Shown one piece after another: positions 34,827-46,163 of a DNA stretch of 64,000 nt (position 1 is the first letter of the stretch; every line of letters begins with the position of its first letter). The stretch comes from Conoideocrella luteorostrata (lineage: Eukaryota > Ascomycota > Sordariomycetes > Hypocreales > Clavicipitaceae): contig JASWJB010000097.1 in assembly GCA_032433595.1 (NCBI GenBank), positions 1 through 64,000 of the forward strand, read 5' to 3'. The notes below the pieces were generated by a model that was not told the DNA's origin, did not search any database, and saw nothing but the letters and a program-made list of their open reading frames with translations. Position numbers and translations under genes: made by a program.

Positions 34827-35246
34827 ATATTTCTTTAGACAGGGGGTTACGCGAGCCTTTCATAATGTAGCCATGAATTCAATTCTTTCGCGAGACTAGA
34901 GAAACCCGAACCATGGATGCCTGAATGTGAAAACAGCCCATAGTGATTAGTATGAGTTGTTGCCATCCCATTATACATTTAATGTCATCACGCCCGCAGT
35001 CCACGTAGGCATGTGCATTACGCTAAGCCGGGCATTGCATAGTTCATAAATAGCCAAGTTTTGCAGGCTGAGAGCTAGATACATCCCGTCTTGACAACGT
35101 ATTCACACGCCTCTTATGGCTAATAATGCTGATCATGGAAATAAATGAGTCAGACTTTTCATGGCGCCAGGAAATCATGGAAGGAGGGCTAGTTTAATTG
35201 GGAAACCATCGTTAAATCATTTCTAGCTTATTCACTGTTCCATATT
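34827..35246. other. Spacer before paired solo LTRs
   Basis: Non-coding with no recognised element. It ends in ATATT, the target duplication of the next LTR. Confidence 0.4.
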
Positions 35247-35624
35247 TGTTGCGCTATGTGCCTTCATGGGCATTTGAGAGCGACTTCTAACAGTGGAAAT
35301 CAGCAGCAAGAAAAGGGTTCAATTCGATAGATGACTGCGATAACTGATGATAATGAATAGTGATCAAGATAATTTCTTCCATAATGCTTCCTTTTATGCT
35401 TACTTTCCTCCCTGCCTTAGGCACCTGTTCCTCGTATCATCGGCCTCGCTGAGGCTGCGGCACTCCATAAATCATCGGCGCCTCTTAGCCTTCGGCGTCT
35501 CCAAGCACTATTAAATGCCTAGATTTCGGCGTCCCCAGCTCTGTTGAACCTACTGCTTGCTATTTGAGGAATCTAGCTATTTACAGCACTGATCATCCTG
35601 ACAGGAGCTATTCTTGTCTCAACA
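35247..35624 (-). mobile_element. Solo LTR, family B, with perfect 5-bp target duplication
   Basis: The unit begins TGTTGCGC and ends GTCTCAACA; the true orientation is minus (5' TGTTGAGAC). It is flanked by ATATT at 35242-35246 and 35625-35629. Other members are at 39254, 46164, 46799, 48361 and 59544. The intact target duplication shows that this is a solo LTR from recombination. Confidence 0.8.
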
Positions 35625-35631
35625 ATATTTC

Positions 35632-35841
35632 TGTGGGTTGCACAGGGTATTGTGCAAGGTGGTATCGATACCAGCTGCGGTCAAAATGCAATATATTTAA
35701 TAATCTCTGTATATCTAAGAAGGGGAAAAACAAGCCGAAGTGAAAGGCTCGATATCACCGTATAAATATCGCGGCCGAAGAGTGACCACGTGACCTGCTC
35801 CGTGCTCCCTGTTGTGCTTGCTTGACGGCTGGATTCCAACA
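35632..35841 (-). mobile_element. Solo LTR, family A-prime
   Basis: TGTGGGTTGCAC to ATTCCAACA, about 210 bp, matching 1028-1235. Flanks ATTTC and ATTCC may be a mutated target duplication. It ends 158 bp upstream of the ATG of monooxygenase 2. It carries GACCACGTGACC at about 35784. Confidence 0.75.
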
Positions 35842-35850
35842 ATTCCCGTT

Positions 35851-35895
35851 CCCCCCCCCCCCCGGGGCCGCTTCCCCATTTTTTTTTTTTTTTTG
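35851..35895. repeat. Poly-C then poly-T homopolymer tract
   Basis: A run of Cs, a short GGGGCCGC insert and a long T-run lie between the LTR and the monooxygenase 2 start. Pyrimidine tracts are common in fungal promoters, but the C-run is unusual and is also prone to sequencing error. Confidence 0.6.
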
Positions 35896-35999
35896 TGAAA
35901 CGTACCTTCTTTAGCAACGTGACAATTTGAGCTGTTTCTTACTTGAATCTCGTTCCTGCATCATAATTCTGATCGGCATTCAAATCACTGTGTTGAGAC

Positions 36000-38078
36000 A
36001 TGGAGCATGATTCCGCTCCAAGTTATTTTGATATAGGTTCGTTCAACTGCTTGTGGTAAAGATATTTGCTGATATTTAGAAGTGATCGTAGGTGCTGGTC
36101 CTGCCGGTCTTATGCTATCCGCTTGCCTGGCTCGCTGGGGTTACAAAATCCGGCATGTTGATGATCGAACTGAGCCAACTTCAGTTGGTAGAGCTGATGG
36201 AATCCAGCCACGTTACTTGGATCTCCTCCGTAGTATGGACTTGAAATCGGCCATAATGTCTCATAAGCCCGCCCGCGCATATGAGATCGTTTTCTGGGCT
36301 CACTCAGATGTTGATCGTAGTCTAGTCCGGCGGAGCACATTGTCTGCGTGCCCGAGCTCTGTCGACGGACGATATAAGTATATCACGTGTCTTCACCAAG
36401 GCCGAATAGAGAATGTTTTCCTGTCAGATCTCGACAAACACAATGTGCAAATAACCCGGCCATGGACTTTGAAACGCTTTCAAACTCTTGAACAAAAATC
36501 CGACCATCCCCTGCTCATAGAGTTGCAAAGTGTTGATGGGGCATGCATGGAGACAGTCCGTTCAAAATATTTATTTGGAGCTGACGGCGCTCAGTCGTTA
36601 GTCAGAGAGAAGCTGAACATTAAACTCCGGTACAAGGATCCCCTTACATGTACCTGGGGCGTCATTGATGGAGTCATTCGCACGGACTTTCCTGACACGA
36701 AGGTACACGTTCTCTAATACACTAGCTTATAACCTGACTAATATCAAGCAGGTAATATGTTTTGTTCGCAGCGAGCATGGCTCAGCTCTCATTGTCCCTC
36801 GTGAGGATGGGATGACTCGTCTATACATTCAACTACCAACATCTCAAAAGTGGGACAGAGAAACAAAAGATTCCATTGAACTACAATTGCAAGATGTTGC
36901 AAGAAATATTCTCCAACCTTATTTCGTGGAATGGGATTATGTGCAGTGGTATTCTTTATACCCAATTCGACAAGGTATCGCTGAGCGATATACTCTTGAC
37001 CATCGAGTGTTTCTCGGCGGTGATGCTTGCCACGTCCACAGTGTATGTACTAGGAACTAACCACCAATCCAAATCCCCGTTAAAAAATAAAACAATTGCT
37101 GATTTCTGACCTTGGTAGCCCAAAGGTGGCCAAGGAATGAATACTGCGCTTCTTGATGCACAGAACCTAGCTTGGAAGATACACTCTGTTGAGAGCGGGT
37201 TCTTGCAGCGTGATATTCTAGAAACTTACGAAAGTGAGCGGAGAAAGGTAGCGGAAAAGTTGATAGACTTCGATAATCGCTTCGCTAGCCTACTGTCCGC
37301 TTTGATTCCTAAAATATCCCACAATATAGACAATGATGGTCTGGGGACAAGTGTATGCCAAGACGACCCACTCGTCAGGACATTCAAAGAATCCAGGGAG
37401 TTTGTCAGCGGGTATGGAGTATACTATGAGGCCAACATTCTAAATTGGTCGCCTGATCATGCTGCTACTAGCAGCCTCATTAACCCAAAAGGAGTGAAGC
37501 TCGTACCCGGACACATATTTATTATGTCGGACGTGACAAGGGTGGTCGATGCAAACGTTGTTCATCTCGAGCATTGCATACCTCTAGACGGCTCTTTTAG
37601 GATTTTTATATTTGGCGGAGAACCGTCGCAATCTCGTTCGGCCCTTCAAGATTTGTCCGAAAGCTTGATGGGTAAAGAATCATTCTACACTGCTTTTTTG
37701 GTATCAAATTCTGGCACATCTGCAATGGGAAGTAAAGACAAGAATTTCTGTACTCTTTGCACGATTTTCGCGACAGCGAGGTCAAATATTGAGATATCGC
37801 GGGACGTACCTGGGGTTCTTGCCAAGAACACTGAACATGTTTATGCGGATGACAAGTTTGATACAGGAGCTTCGATACCCGTGCCATCAGCACATGATAA
37901 AGTGGGTTGTGGGCCCGAGAGTGGTGTTATTGTCGTCGTTCGGCCAGATGGATACGTCGGAATCGTGGTACGTCTTACCACCGGTGGACAGACGGCTGAC
38001 GCATTGAATGCGTATTTTTCTAGCTTTTGTAGCAAGCCGTTGGGTAGCTCTGTTTTTCGATCCTTAAGGCCCGTTTAA
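36000..38078 (+). CDS. FAD-dependent aromatic monooxygenase 2 (phenol hydroxylase type)
   Basis: Four exons (36000-36036, 36080-36702, 36752-37042, 37119-38078) give 636 residues. The FAD motif EVIVGAGPAGLML spans the first join; the DG motif is YLFGADGAQSLV and the GD motif RVFLGGDACHVHSPKGGQG. The C-terminal third is the thioredoxin-like dimerisation domain (FRIFIFGG, VVVRPDGYVGIV). It is a diverged paralogue of the 22352-24469 gene: same fold and order of motifs but low identity by eye, so the two probably act on different positions or intermediates. It marks the right edge of the candidate cluster. Two solo LTRs lie just upstream and may influence its promoter. Confidence 0.88.
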
Positions 38079-38448
38079 TCTGGTTTCTTGTTTATCTCAT
38101 TACTTGACGTCCACCTTTCTGGCTACAGAAGAAGCTGGCTCTATTGTGATCAATTAACTAGTTCGAAATGAAAACACGAAGATCAGTGCAAGGGAACAAG
38201 CGAGCCGTGTCATAGCCGCAAATACAGGAAAGCACCCCTATTTATATTGACAACTGCATCAGTCAATATAATTCTACATAACTTTAACCCTACTCTTCTA
38301 TTCTTAATTGAGGCCGGCTCAATTGACATCGGCCCCTGCCTAAAATAAGCCACCGTCGCGCTATTTTCACGACAGTACCGGTGCTAAAAGGTTCTTTCAC
38401 GAAGCAATAGAGGAAAACAAAGTATTCAATTCATTTGATCATGGTCAT
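38079..38448. other. 3' flank of monooxygenase 2
   Basis: Non-coding; no gene or known repeat recognised. Confidence 0.4.
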
Positions 38449-38570
38449 CTAGGAAAGAGTAGAGAAGGAAGGTCCCTTAGCGCGCCGCATACAGAAGAGG
38501 CGCGCCAGGGCGACCATGTGACCAGACACGTGTGCGCCTGTACGCTGCGCTTGACGAGGGATTCCAACAG
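38449..38570 (-). mobile_element. Family A LTR fragment
   Basis: Matches the right part of 41439-41652 (GCGCGCC, GACCATGTGACC, GGGATTCCAACA). It abuts a family B LTR fragment, so one element probably inserted into or recombined with another. Confidence 0.6.
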
Positions 38571-38741
38571 CCTTAGAGACCGGAAGAAGATGCATAAATT
38601 AAAGCATTCTGCCAGGCCAGTCATAGGAAGATTCTGCATCCATCATCATCATCATTAGATTTCACCGTCATCTATTCCATTGAATCCTTCTATTTCTGCC
38701 CATTTCCACTGCCCAGAATTGCTTATAGTGCTCATAACGCA
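38571..38741 (+). mobile_element. Family B LTR, 3' part
   Basis: Matches 39350-39523: GACCGGAAGAAGA, AAAGCATTCTGCC, CCATTTCCACTGC and CATAACGCAAC are shared in order. The 5' part is missing. Confidence 0.65.
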
Positions 38742-39253
38742 ACTGGTCCAGCTGCGGATATGGAAGCCCCACCGTTCTAGATCCTGCGTGTTGACGTCTG
38801 ATCGCACCAAGATCTATTAGAGCTCAACATATACTGGAATCAGACTGTGTATAGCGACATACCTTTTTTTTTGAATATAGCAGCCAGCACTTCAACGGCG
38901 GCTAGTATTTTTGTTGCATGAATGGGGGGGGGATGAGAATCCACAATTGAACCCTATCGATTCCAGTATCAGCGCCCATGATGGAAGCTCACATCTCTTG
39001 AGGAGTATATGGAGCAATTGTGGATACGCTCCACTCGAAGTGGACCGGGCCGGAAGGTTTCCTGATTAAAAGCCAGTTTCAACAGGGGTAGTCCGCCTAT
39101 TTGCGAGGGGGTTTTGACGACGATGCAATTACCGGTGGGGCTTAATTCTGGAATTACACACACCTATGGTTCTGTACATAGTAAATTGTAGTAGAGTTCA
39201 TTTTAAGAGCCCCATTATTCAGGGGTCAGACTTCATTTATGCGACCAGGGTAA

Positions 39254-39523
39254 TGTTGAGACGAGACGATCTTCTGTCAGGATGATTAGTGCCGCAAATA
39301 GCTAGATAAGTCGGATAGTGCGAGGAGACGCCGAGGACTAGGGAAAAGGTCCTCAAAGACCGGAAGAAGAAGCATGAACTAAAGCATTCTGCCGAGTTAG
39401 TCAGTGGAGGAATTGTGCATCAATCGGTATCATCAGATCCCACAGTCATCTATTCAATTGGATCCTTATATTTCTACCCATTTCCACTGCTACAAAATTG
39501 CTCAAAGTACTCATAACGCAACA
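39254..39523 (+). mobile_element. Family B LTR, full length
   Basis: Begins TGTTGAGACGAGACG and ends CATAACGCAACA, 270 bp. It shares GTGCCGCAAATAGCTAG with the copy at 46799. The flanking 5-mers do not match, so the insertion has been rearranged. Confidence 0.65.
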
Positions 39524-40084
39524 TCTGGACCTCCGTAAACATTTCATCGCCTTCTTTTCCAGTTTTCTAATCGCATAGCAGTGACTATAAAAAGTGCCTT
39601 AATCGCTGTTCATTACCCCCACACTCCAACATGTTGAGCACCTCCGCAGGCAACAAGTCATCGAGCCCAATATTTGCAAAAAAGAGACCGGCTCTCCCAA
39701 AAGAAACAGAATTGTTCGCTGAACGGGCTCACTAGCGGACTACCAAGGCTAACCCGCTATAGGCCTGTTACTTGATTATGAAGGGACTTTTCCCCTCGGG
39801 TACACCGTACATTCACTACTCGCACACTTTAATTTCTGGCTGTTTCAGCAACTTGACGAGACAGGAATAGGATTGTGAAAAGATTATGCCTAGGAGATGC
39901 TATGATTCAGCCAGTGTTGCAAGATTCGCAGACTTCCGCCTCGATGTTGGCATAGGTGCGAGGTTAAATACAACAAGCTACCCATTATAAATTGTTGCAT
40001 TTCGGCCTAACAATCTCTCTATTTAAGAACTCCCATCTTCGTCGCCCACTTCACTCGCAATCTATTAACTAGTTTAATCTCGAA
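39524..40084. other. Promoter region of the trypsin-like gene
   Basis: Non-coding. A probable TATA box (TATAAAT) lies at 39986-39992, about 95 bp before the ATG. Confidence 0.45.
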
Positions 40085-41127
40085 ATGGTCCTCAAGAACG
40101 CCTTCGCAATTGCAGCCGCGTTTTATGCGGTTTCCGCAGCGCTACCAACCGTTGATAAGAGGATTGTTGGCGGAGAAAGTGCCAAGGACGGTGAATTTCC
40201 ATTCATTGTTCATATAAACGATGGATGGAACTCTCCTACGTGTGGAGGCGTTTTGTTAGACAGCACCACTGTCCTTACTGGTGGTCATTGTATTGGTATT
40301 GCCGCTAGTGTATGGGCAGGATTGAATGTAAGTCTACTTACTACTATCTTTTTTTGGAATTTATAGCATCCTTTAGCTGCTAGTACGTCCAGTGTTTTAG
40401 TGCCTTGGTGCGGCTGGCGGACGAAATAATGCTAAGCCGCATAAAACTAAATTGTATTTTAGGATCAGGGAACGGGCGGAGTAGGTTCAGCAGTTATATC
40501 TAGGAAAAGGCACCCTAGATACAAGGTGATACCCCTAGTTGGCGCTGTTAATGACATTGGTATCTTGAAACTGAGAACTCCAATTGAGAAAAATGATACC
40601 ATTGGCTACGCGACGCTGCCGGCGAAAGAGTCCGATCCTGCGGTTAATTCCACTGCAGTCGCTGCAGGCTGGTAATGATCTATTGACCTCCAAAACAATT
40701 AAAGGGGAATATGCTAACCAACAAAACTAGGGGGGCAATCACTGCTACTAAGAATCTCAAAGATGTGCACTCTGTTGAGACACTAAACAAGGTGACTATT
40801 CCTGTTCACGCACGTGAGGACTGTGCAAAGCTTCGCAAAGAGTTGGTTGGTATAGATACACTGGTATGTGCTGGCGGAGCCGGCAAAAACGTATGCAAAG
40901 GTGATAGCGGCGGTCCTCTTATCGATCAGGACACAAAACAAGTAATCGGTATTGCATCATTCGCTATTAAAGACACAGCCGACAATTATTGTGGCCAGGC
41001 TCCCTCTGTGTATACCAGAGTTGGCAGCTATATCTCTTTTATTCAAGAAAATCTTGCACAGCCTAAATCCCAGTCCCCATCCAAGAGCTCAGCCGACCCA
41101 AGGCCAGCAGACGCCAGAAGCAAATGA
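40085..41127 (+). CDS. Secreted trypsin-fold serine protease, atypical S1 pocket
   Basis: Three exons (40085-40327, 40463-40671, 40731-41127) give 282 residues. A signal peptide (FAIAAAFYAVSAA) is followed by a short propeptide and the activation site KR-IVGG at residues 26/27. The triad is present: His68 in LTGGHC (usually TAAHC), Asp112 in NDIGIL and Ser210 in GDSGGP. The residue at chymotrypsin position 189, which is Asp in trypsins, is Asn204 (GKNVCKGDSGG), so Arg/Lys preference is unlikely. The C-terminus extends about 25 residues past the catalytic domain in a Ser/Pro/Lys-rich tail. It is probably an extracellular digestive or virulence-type protease with altered specificity. Confidence 0.88.
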
Positions 41128-41438
41128 ACAACAGCTTCAGACAACCGCCTCGGAGATGATAAGCAAAACAATCAGTGGCAGACGTTCATTCATTCAAGGT
41201 ACTGCGCAGCTTCAATGTAGTGAGCTAAGCCCGATAGTGGCTCAGTTTGCACTCTCGCCTTCTCCCCGGCAGGTCGGGGCGGGACTATCAACAAGTGACA
41301 TTGGCGGCGTTGAGTTGAGGAGCTTAAGAGCACTACTACTACTGTACTAAGGGTCCGTTGTAGTATACTATAATACACACTTTTCGTCTGTGCGCTCCAT
41401 GTCGATCTCCTGTAATTACATATAATTACACCCTTTTT
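41128..41438. other. 3' flank of the protease gene
   Basis: Non-coding; no further gene seen. Confidence 0.4.
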
Positions 41439-41652
41439 TGTAGGAAGCACAGGGCTTCGGGTGACGAGGGTATCGATACCCGAAGGTGAAGCAAAACAAG
41501 AATCAAAACAATTCAATTCGTCTGATCTGGATTATTTAAGAGAGAAGAAGAAGAATAGGAATGCCCCTCGCGCGCCGTATAAAACAGGCGCGCGAGGGTG
41601 GCCACGTGACCTTGTCCGCAATTGCTTCTATGCTTATCATGGGATTCCAACA
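41439..41652 (-). mobile_element. Family A LTR, full length
   Basis: Plus strand TGTAGGAAGCACAGGG to GGGATTCCAACA, 214 bp, the reverse of 52664-52876. It contains GGCCACGTGACC and the paired GCGCGC blocks. Flanking 5-mers differ, so no target duplication is left. Confidence 0.75.
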
Positions 41653-43936
41653 CCCCTACTTCCTGTATCTCCGGTATTCCGGCACTGATAATCCTGACAG
41701 AGGCAATTCTCGTCTCAATAACCCACTGGCGAGGCCATGACAAAATATTGTAATCGGACCTGCGATACAAACGGATCGATGCCCTTACTTTTGAGTTTGG
41801 GGAAACGAAAACTCGTAGGGGCGACTACAAAGACATCATATAGCCCAATGCGGAAAGGTGCCGCCAAAAATGCGTTGCATACTAGTGTGAACTTAATGGA
41901 TTTCTTCTCAAGTGCAGCTGGTAGGAACGGTAGGGAAAAGATATACAATAAGCCTAATGGTAAACAGTAAGATGGATCGCAGCCGCAGAAACAGCAACAG
42001 CTTCAGTCCAGTCAAAGATTGAGACATGGGAAAATATTGCGGCTGTGTGTTCATCCGATTTTTACCAATAGTGTAACACACAAGAAATCCATATACTGCC
42101 TTAGTTTCAAAACGTAAACCACAGTAAATTTTGAGAGAGATAATTTTGCGATATCGAACAGGCACTGTATTCCATTATAGATCGAGACTACGTAATAGCC
42201 AATCGTTTGCTCGTTGAGAATTCGGGCTCAAGAATCATGGACTCAATAAACCTCCTGGGACCACCACAAGGCGCTGCATGATGTCAACTTGAATATCCGT
42301 TGCGCCATAGCGCAAAAGTGTGAGATCACTAAATGTTCTTTCAGCAAGTTATTATCACGTCTTAGATTATCCAACGCATGAGCACGTAGTAAGCTTGCCA
42401 GCAACAAGCCCGAAGATTTTGAAAGTCATTTACTTCAAACTTCTGTATCTCACTTCAGAGAAGCCCTAGTGTAATCGTCGCACTTACTCACGGTTCACGA
42501 TGCTCTCTTTCCAAGACAAGCATCTTTTCCCCACGAGCCTCGGCCAGCTTTCTCGCCAAGTCCACAACCACCGCACAAGATGCAGAGAAAACCCGCTCAC
42601 AAGATGCAGAAGAAAGCAGCGCACAAGGTGTAATAGAAAGAAGGGCCCAAAACGTCACACCCGGCGCGAAATATACAAAAATACCAGCTCGGTCAGGAAT
42701 CCAGCGGTTGACCAGCTTATAAGCGCAATAGCACACCACACCACACAGCACAGCACAGTACAACGCAAAAGTAATACCACAAGACAAAACTAAACCTAGT
42801 GGTAAAAATGCAGAGAATCGTGGCGCGTATAATACAAGAAAAAGGCAGCCCACTAAGTTTGAATAGTCGTGTGTAAACAGCCAAAAACCAGTGCTGGTCT
42901 CCCACTAGACAATTACCTTGTGATATTAAATGGAGCGACCCAAGGTTTAGCATTCACGACTCTAAAATTGATGCGCACGGGCCACAACGTGAGAAACTCA
43001 CGTTGTGGCCCGTGCGTCACTTGGTTTGTTGGGCAGGCTATCCTTTCTGCGACTACCCTGCACCAAGACGTTTGATCACGACCCGAAAGCGAGTGTACAA
43101 CTTCCTTTATATAATCTACAAAACAGCACATCTTACCAGAAAGAAAATTCCCCTTGACACATGTGCCGCGCTGCCACCCTCATGATTCGGATCCCGTGGT
43201 ACATTGCAATTTAGCGTATATTTCGATATTATAGCCAATTTACTCCGTCTATCCACCAGCGAGGCGCAGCTTTCGACGGATGTGACGACGGTTACTCCAC
43301 ACATTGTATGAGCTTTCTGTGTACTCCGTCAAGACTAGACACAACGGACGACGGACGATCTGATCAGCACTGGACTAGAAAAAAGATCCCGCGGCGGAGG
43401 TTCGTATTCTTTACTGAGCTGCGGCCGATCGCCAGGGTCAAACCCACCAACACAAGTACGGGTACTCCTACATCCGCCCATTTCCCGTCAGCATCTCTGA
43501 CTGCGATGCGGGATCATGACCCCAGCTGTCACCCGCGCAGCTACGGAGTAGCCTTAACTGTGTCGCGTTGGGGCTAAACAGGCACGCAAAATTATCCTCT
43601 TGCTACCCCTCCTCTAATAGCCATCAATGATCCCAGCCGTTTCCTCGCCCGCAAGTTCCCGAAAGGTGGAGTACGAATGGGTCTGTCTCTCCAATTTCGA
43701 ACAGCGAGTGACGCTGAGATGGCCGCTTTTGTTCCGAGGTGCATACCTATCCCTGGGGACAGCTCGATGTTTCTGCAATTGTAACCTCGCGTAGAACTTG
43801 CTTCGGGTCCATGTGAGCTGTTGCCTCTAGTCCGCTTGCTATCATAACATGGGTATTTCAGAAGTCCACATTGCTATCCATGAATGTTTTTCCATTTTTG
43901 CTCCGACATTATTGCTGACAGTATCGGCCATTCAGG
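41653..43936. other. 2.3 kb region, no secure gene
   Basis: Starts with a short match to the family B LTR 5' end (ATCCTGACAGAGGCAATTCT, near 41689). A minus-strand frame at 42488-42853 codes for hydrophobic and Cys-rich stretches followed by DLARKLAEARGEK, but has no family I can name; it may be a gene fragment. A long perfect hairpin lies at 42974-43016 and TACGGAGTA at 43542-43550. Confidence 0.4.
42974..43016. repeat. Perfect 20-bp hairpin with 3-nt loop
   Basis: Left arm 42974-42993 (CGCACGGGCCACAACGTGAG), loop AAA, right arm 42997-43016 exactly complementary. The flanks beyond the arms do not pair. It is not followed by a T-run. Function unknown. Confidence 0.85.
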
Positions 43937-45662
43937 ATGCATCGCTGGCATTCATCTCACCCTAACCCTCTGACAAGATCACTGCGTCAGGTGGCACGTT
44001 TCTCCACAGCCCGAGCAGCAACAGCCCAAGCAGGAATCAAACTTGATCTTCGACATGGACAAACTTGGAGCCCTCAAGCCACCGTGTTCCAACCGTCTCC
44101 TGAAGTCCTCGTGGGACAGCAGCAGCCATATTGGCACACAATTCCCAAATGGCAGCATGTCACAAACGACCAGTTCCTGAGCCACAAATGGCAGATGGCC
44201 AACACTGTACAGTCTGAGAAGGTATTATACGAATTCCTTCAGACCGTGCTTCCTGAAGCCATACCTCCACAGGGGGATATGGCACCTCACCTTCGTATAA
44301 CGGATATCCACAGCCCCCAAGACTTCATCAAGCGGCTTCAAGAGGGAATCCAGAGAGCACCCATGGCAGTCCGCTTGTCGCCCCATGTTCTTAGCTCTAT
44401 CAACTGGCAAGATCCTATTAATGATCCTATCCGACGCCAATTCATTCCGCTATCATCACCTCTGAATGTTGATCATCCTGCTGCTGAGTTTGATCCCTTG
44501 AAAGAAAACACGTATTCGCCCGTATCGGGATTGATACATAGATACCCGGATAGGGCTCTCTTCCTTGGTGAGTAGAACTCTTGCTCAGAGATTGTTTTTC
44601 TCCCAGCAATCTTTTTCATCTCCAATTTGCCTTGACTGGAATCTCATGGCCAAACCCAAACCAGTTCTGACACGTTGAACATAGCGACTTCAATTTGTCC
44701 CGTATACTGTCGATTCTGCTTTCGGTCATACACTGTTGGTGCCGAAACAGAATCCGTCAAAAAGCAACGCTTTCTGCCCATAATGAAAAAATGGGAGCCG
44801 AGATTTCAATACATTGAGCACACGCTAACTTTAAAGGACATTCTCATCTCCGGCGGCGATACGTATCTTCTTGAGCCTGAGCAATTGCACTACATTGGCG
44901 AGAGATTACTGGATATCCCACACATACGCCGCTTTCGATTCGCCAGTAAAGGTCTTTCCGTGTCGCCTAGCCGACTCCTTGATCCAAATGACCAATGGGT
45001 TGACGTTGTTATTGGGCTGGAGAAGAAAGCACGCAGGATGGGAAAACATGTCTGCATTCACACGCACTTTAACTCGGTAAATGAGATCAGCTGGATCACC
45101 AGACTTGGAGCGCAGCGTCTATATGAGGCCGGTGTGACAGTTCGGAACCAGACCGTGTTGTTGAATGGAGTTAATAACACACCTGAGAAGATGTTCGCGC
45201 TTGTTCACGCTCTCGGGGACATCAATATTCAACCGGTAAGTTGATCTCTGCAAACCACCCCCCCTCCTCTGAAACCCTTCATTTCGTTACCGTCTGGGTT
45301 GACTTGGAGAATGCACATAGTACTATGTCTACCAAGGAGACATTATCCCAGGCGCTGAAGACCTGCGCACTCCTATGAAGGATAGTCTCGATTTGGAGAG
45401 GGCTGTCCGTGGTCAAATCACAGGATTCCTCATGCCTAATTTCATTCTAGACTTGCCTGCCGAGGGAGGCAAGCGCCTCACGCGAGGTGTCCAAGACTAC
45501 AATCATCATCTCGGACTTTCGAAGTTTTCAGCACCAGGCTTGAAAGGTGAGCCAACTACTATGGAGTACTGGGACCCCCTGTGGTCTCTATCTGAGCAAG
45601 GACGAGCCGATGTTTTGAGGACGTTCAGGTTGAAGAAAGATACTGCTGCGGATGCTGACTAA
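43937..45662 (+). CDS. Lysine 2,3-aminomutase-type radical SAM enzyme
   Basis: Three exons (43937-44567, 44685-45235, 45321-45662) give 507 residues. The N-terminus (MHRWHSSHPN..RSLRQVARFSTARA) is basic and Ser/Ala-rich, like a mitochondrial presequence. The iron-sulphur motif is CPVYCRFC (CxxxCxxC). The PLP-binding Lys region is LPAEGGKRLT, and THFNSVNE, LLNGVNN and YYVYQGD match KamA conserved blocks. KamA converts L-lysine to beta-lysine using SAM and PLP; the family is mainly bacterial but is known in ascomycetes. The substrate of this fungal branch is not settled. It stands alone, 6 kb from the nearest cluster gene, and I do not assign it to that cluster. Confidence 0.88.
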
Positions 45663-46163
45663 AGTTTGTCTTCTTACATGTATGGCCCGAGTGATGGGTA
45701 AATTACGATAATTAATAGTTTATACGACATTACGAGCCAGTCCAGATGTAGCAAAAGCATACTAAGCCGCGAGCCTAGGGTGCATATCATCTTCCGATCA
45801 TGGACAGATGGAGTACGTAGTAGGCGACACAAAACTAAAACAAAATGCGTCTGCGTCAAAGCGGTAGCGTGACTATTGCTGACGGACAAGCTTCTCAAGA
45901 CCGGACCGATGTGGAATAGCGAAGAAAGAAGATCGGCGGGCTAGAGACCGGAAGCAGAGGGATAAGACGAAGGATCGGCGATGTGGGATGTGTAGCAAAG
46001 GCGGTGCATAATGCGCGAACTTGTCGGACTAATATTGAAATGTCTAATAACAAGAATAGTGATGAATAATAGCCCCTTTCGTTTGTTGTGGTTGGTTTTT
46101 TTTTTGTATTCTCCGTATGTGGTCAAAGGTGTCCGACCCGCTATGCTGTCCAACTCGTGACGC
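45663..46163. other. 3' flank of the aminomutase gene
   Basis: Non-coding; no gene recognised. It ends at a family B LTR. Confidence 0.4.

Noticed and set aside
42488..42853. Minus-strand frame with hydrophobic, Cys-rich segments
   Set aside because: No recognisable family, no clear start or splice sites; kept only as a note in the intergenic entry.
43937..45662. Lysine aminomutase-type gene as part of the PAL cluster
   Set aside because: It is 6 kb beyond the last cluster enzyme, separated by LTRs and a secreted protease gene, and its chemistry does not fit an aromatic route.
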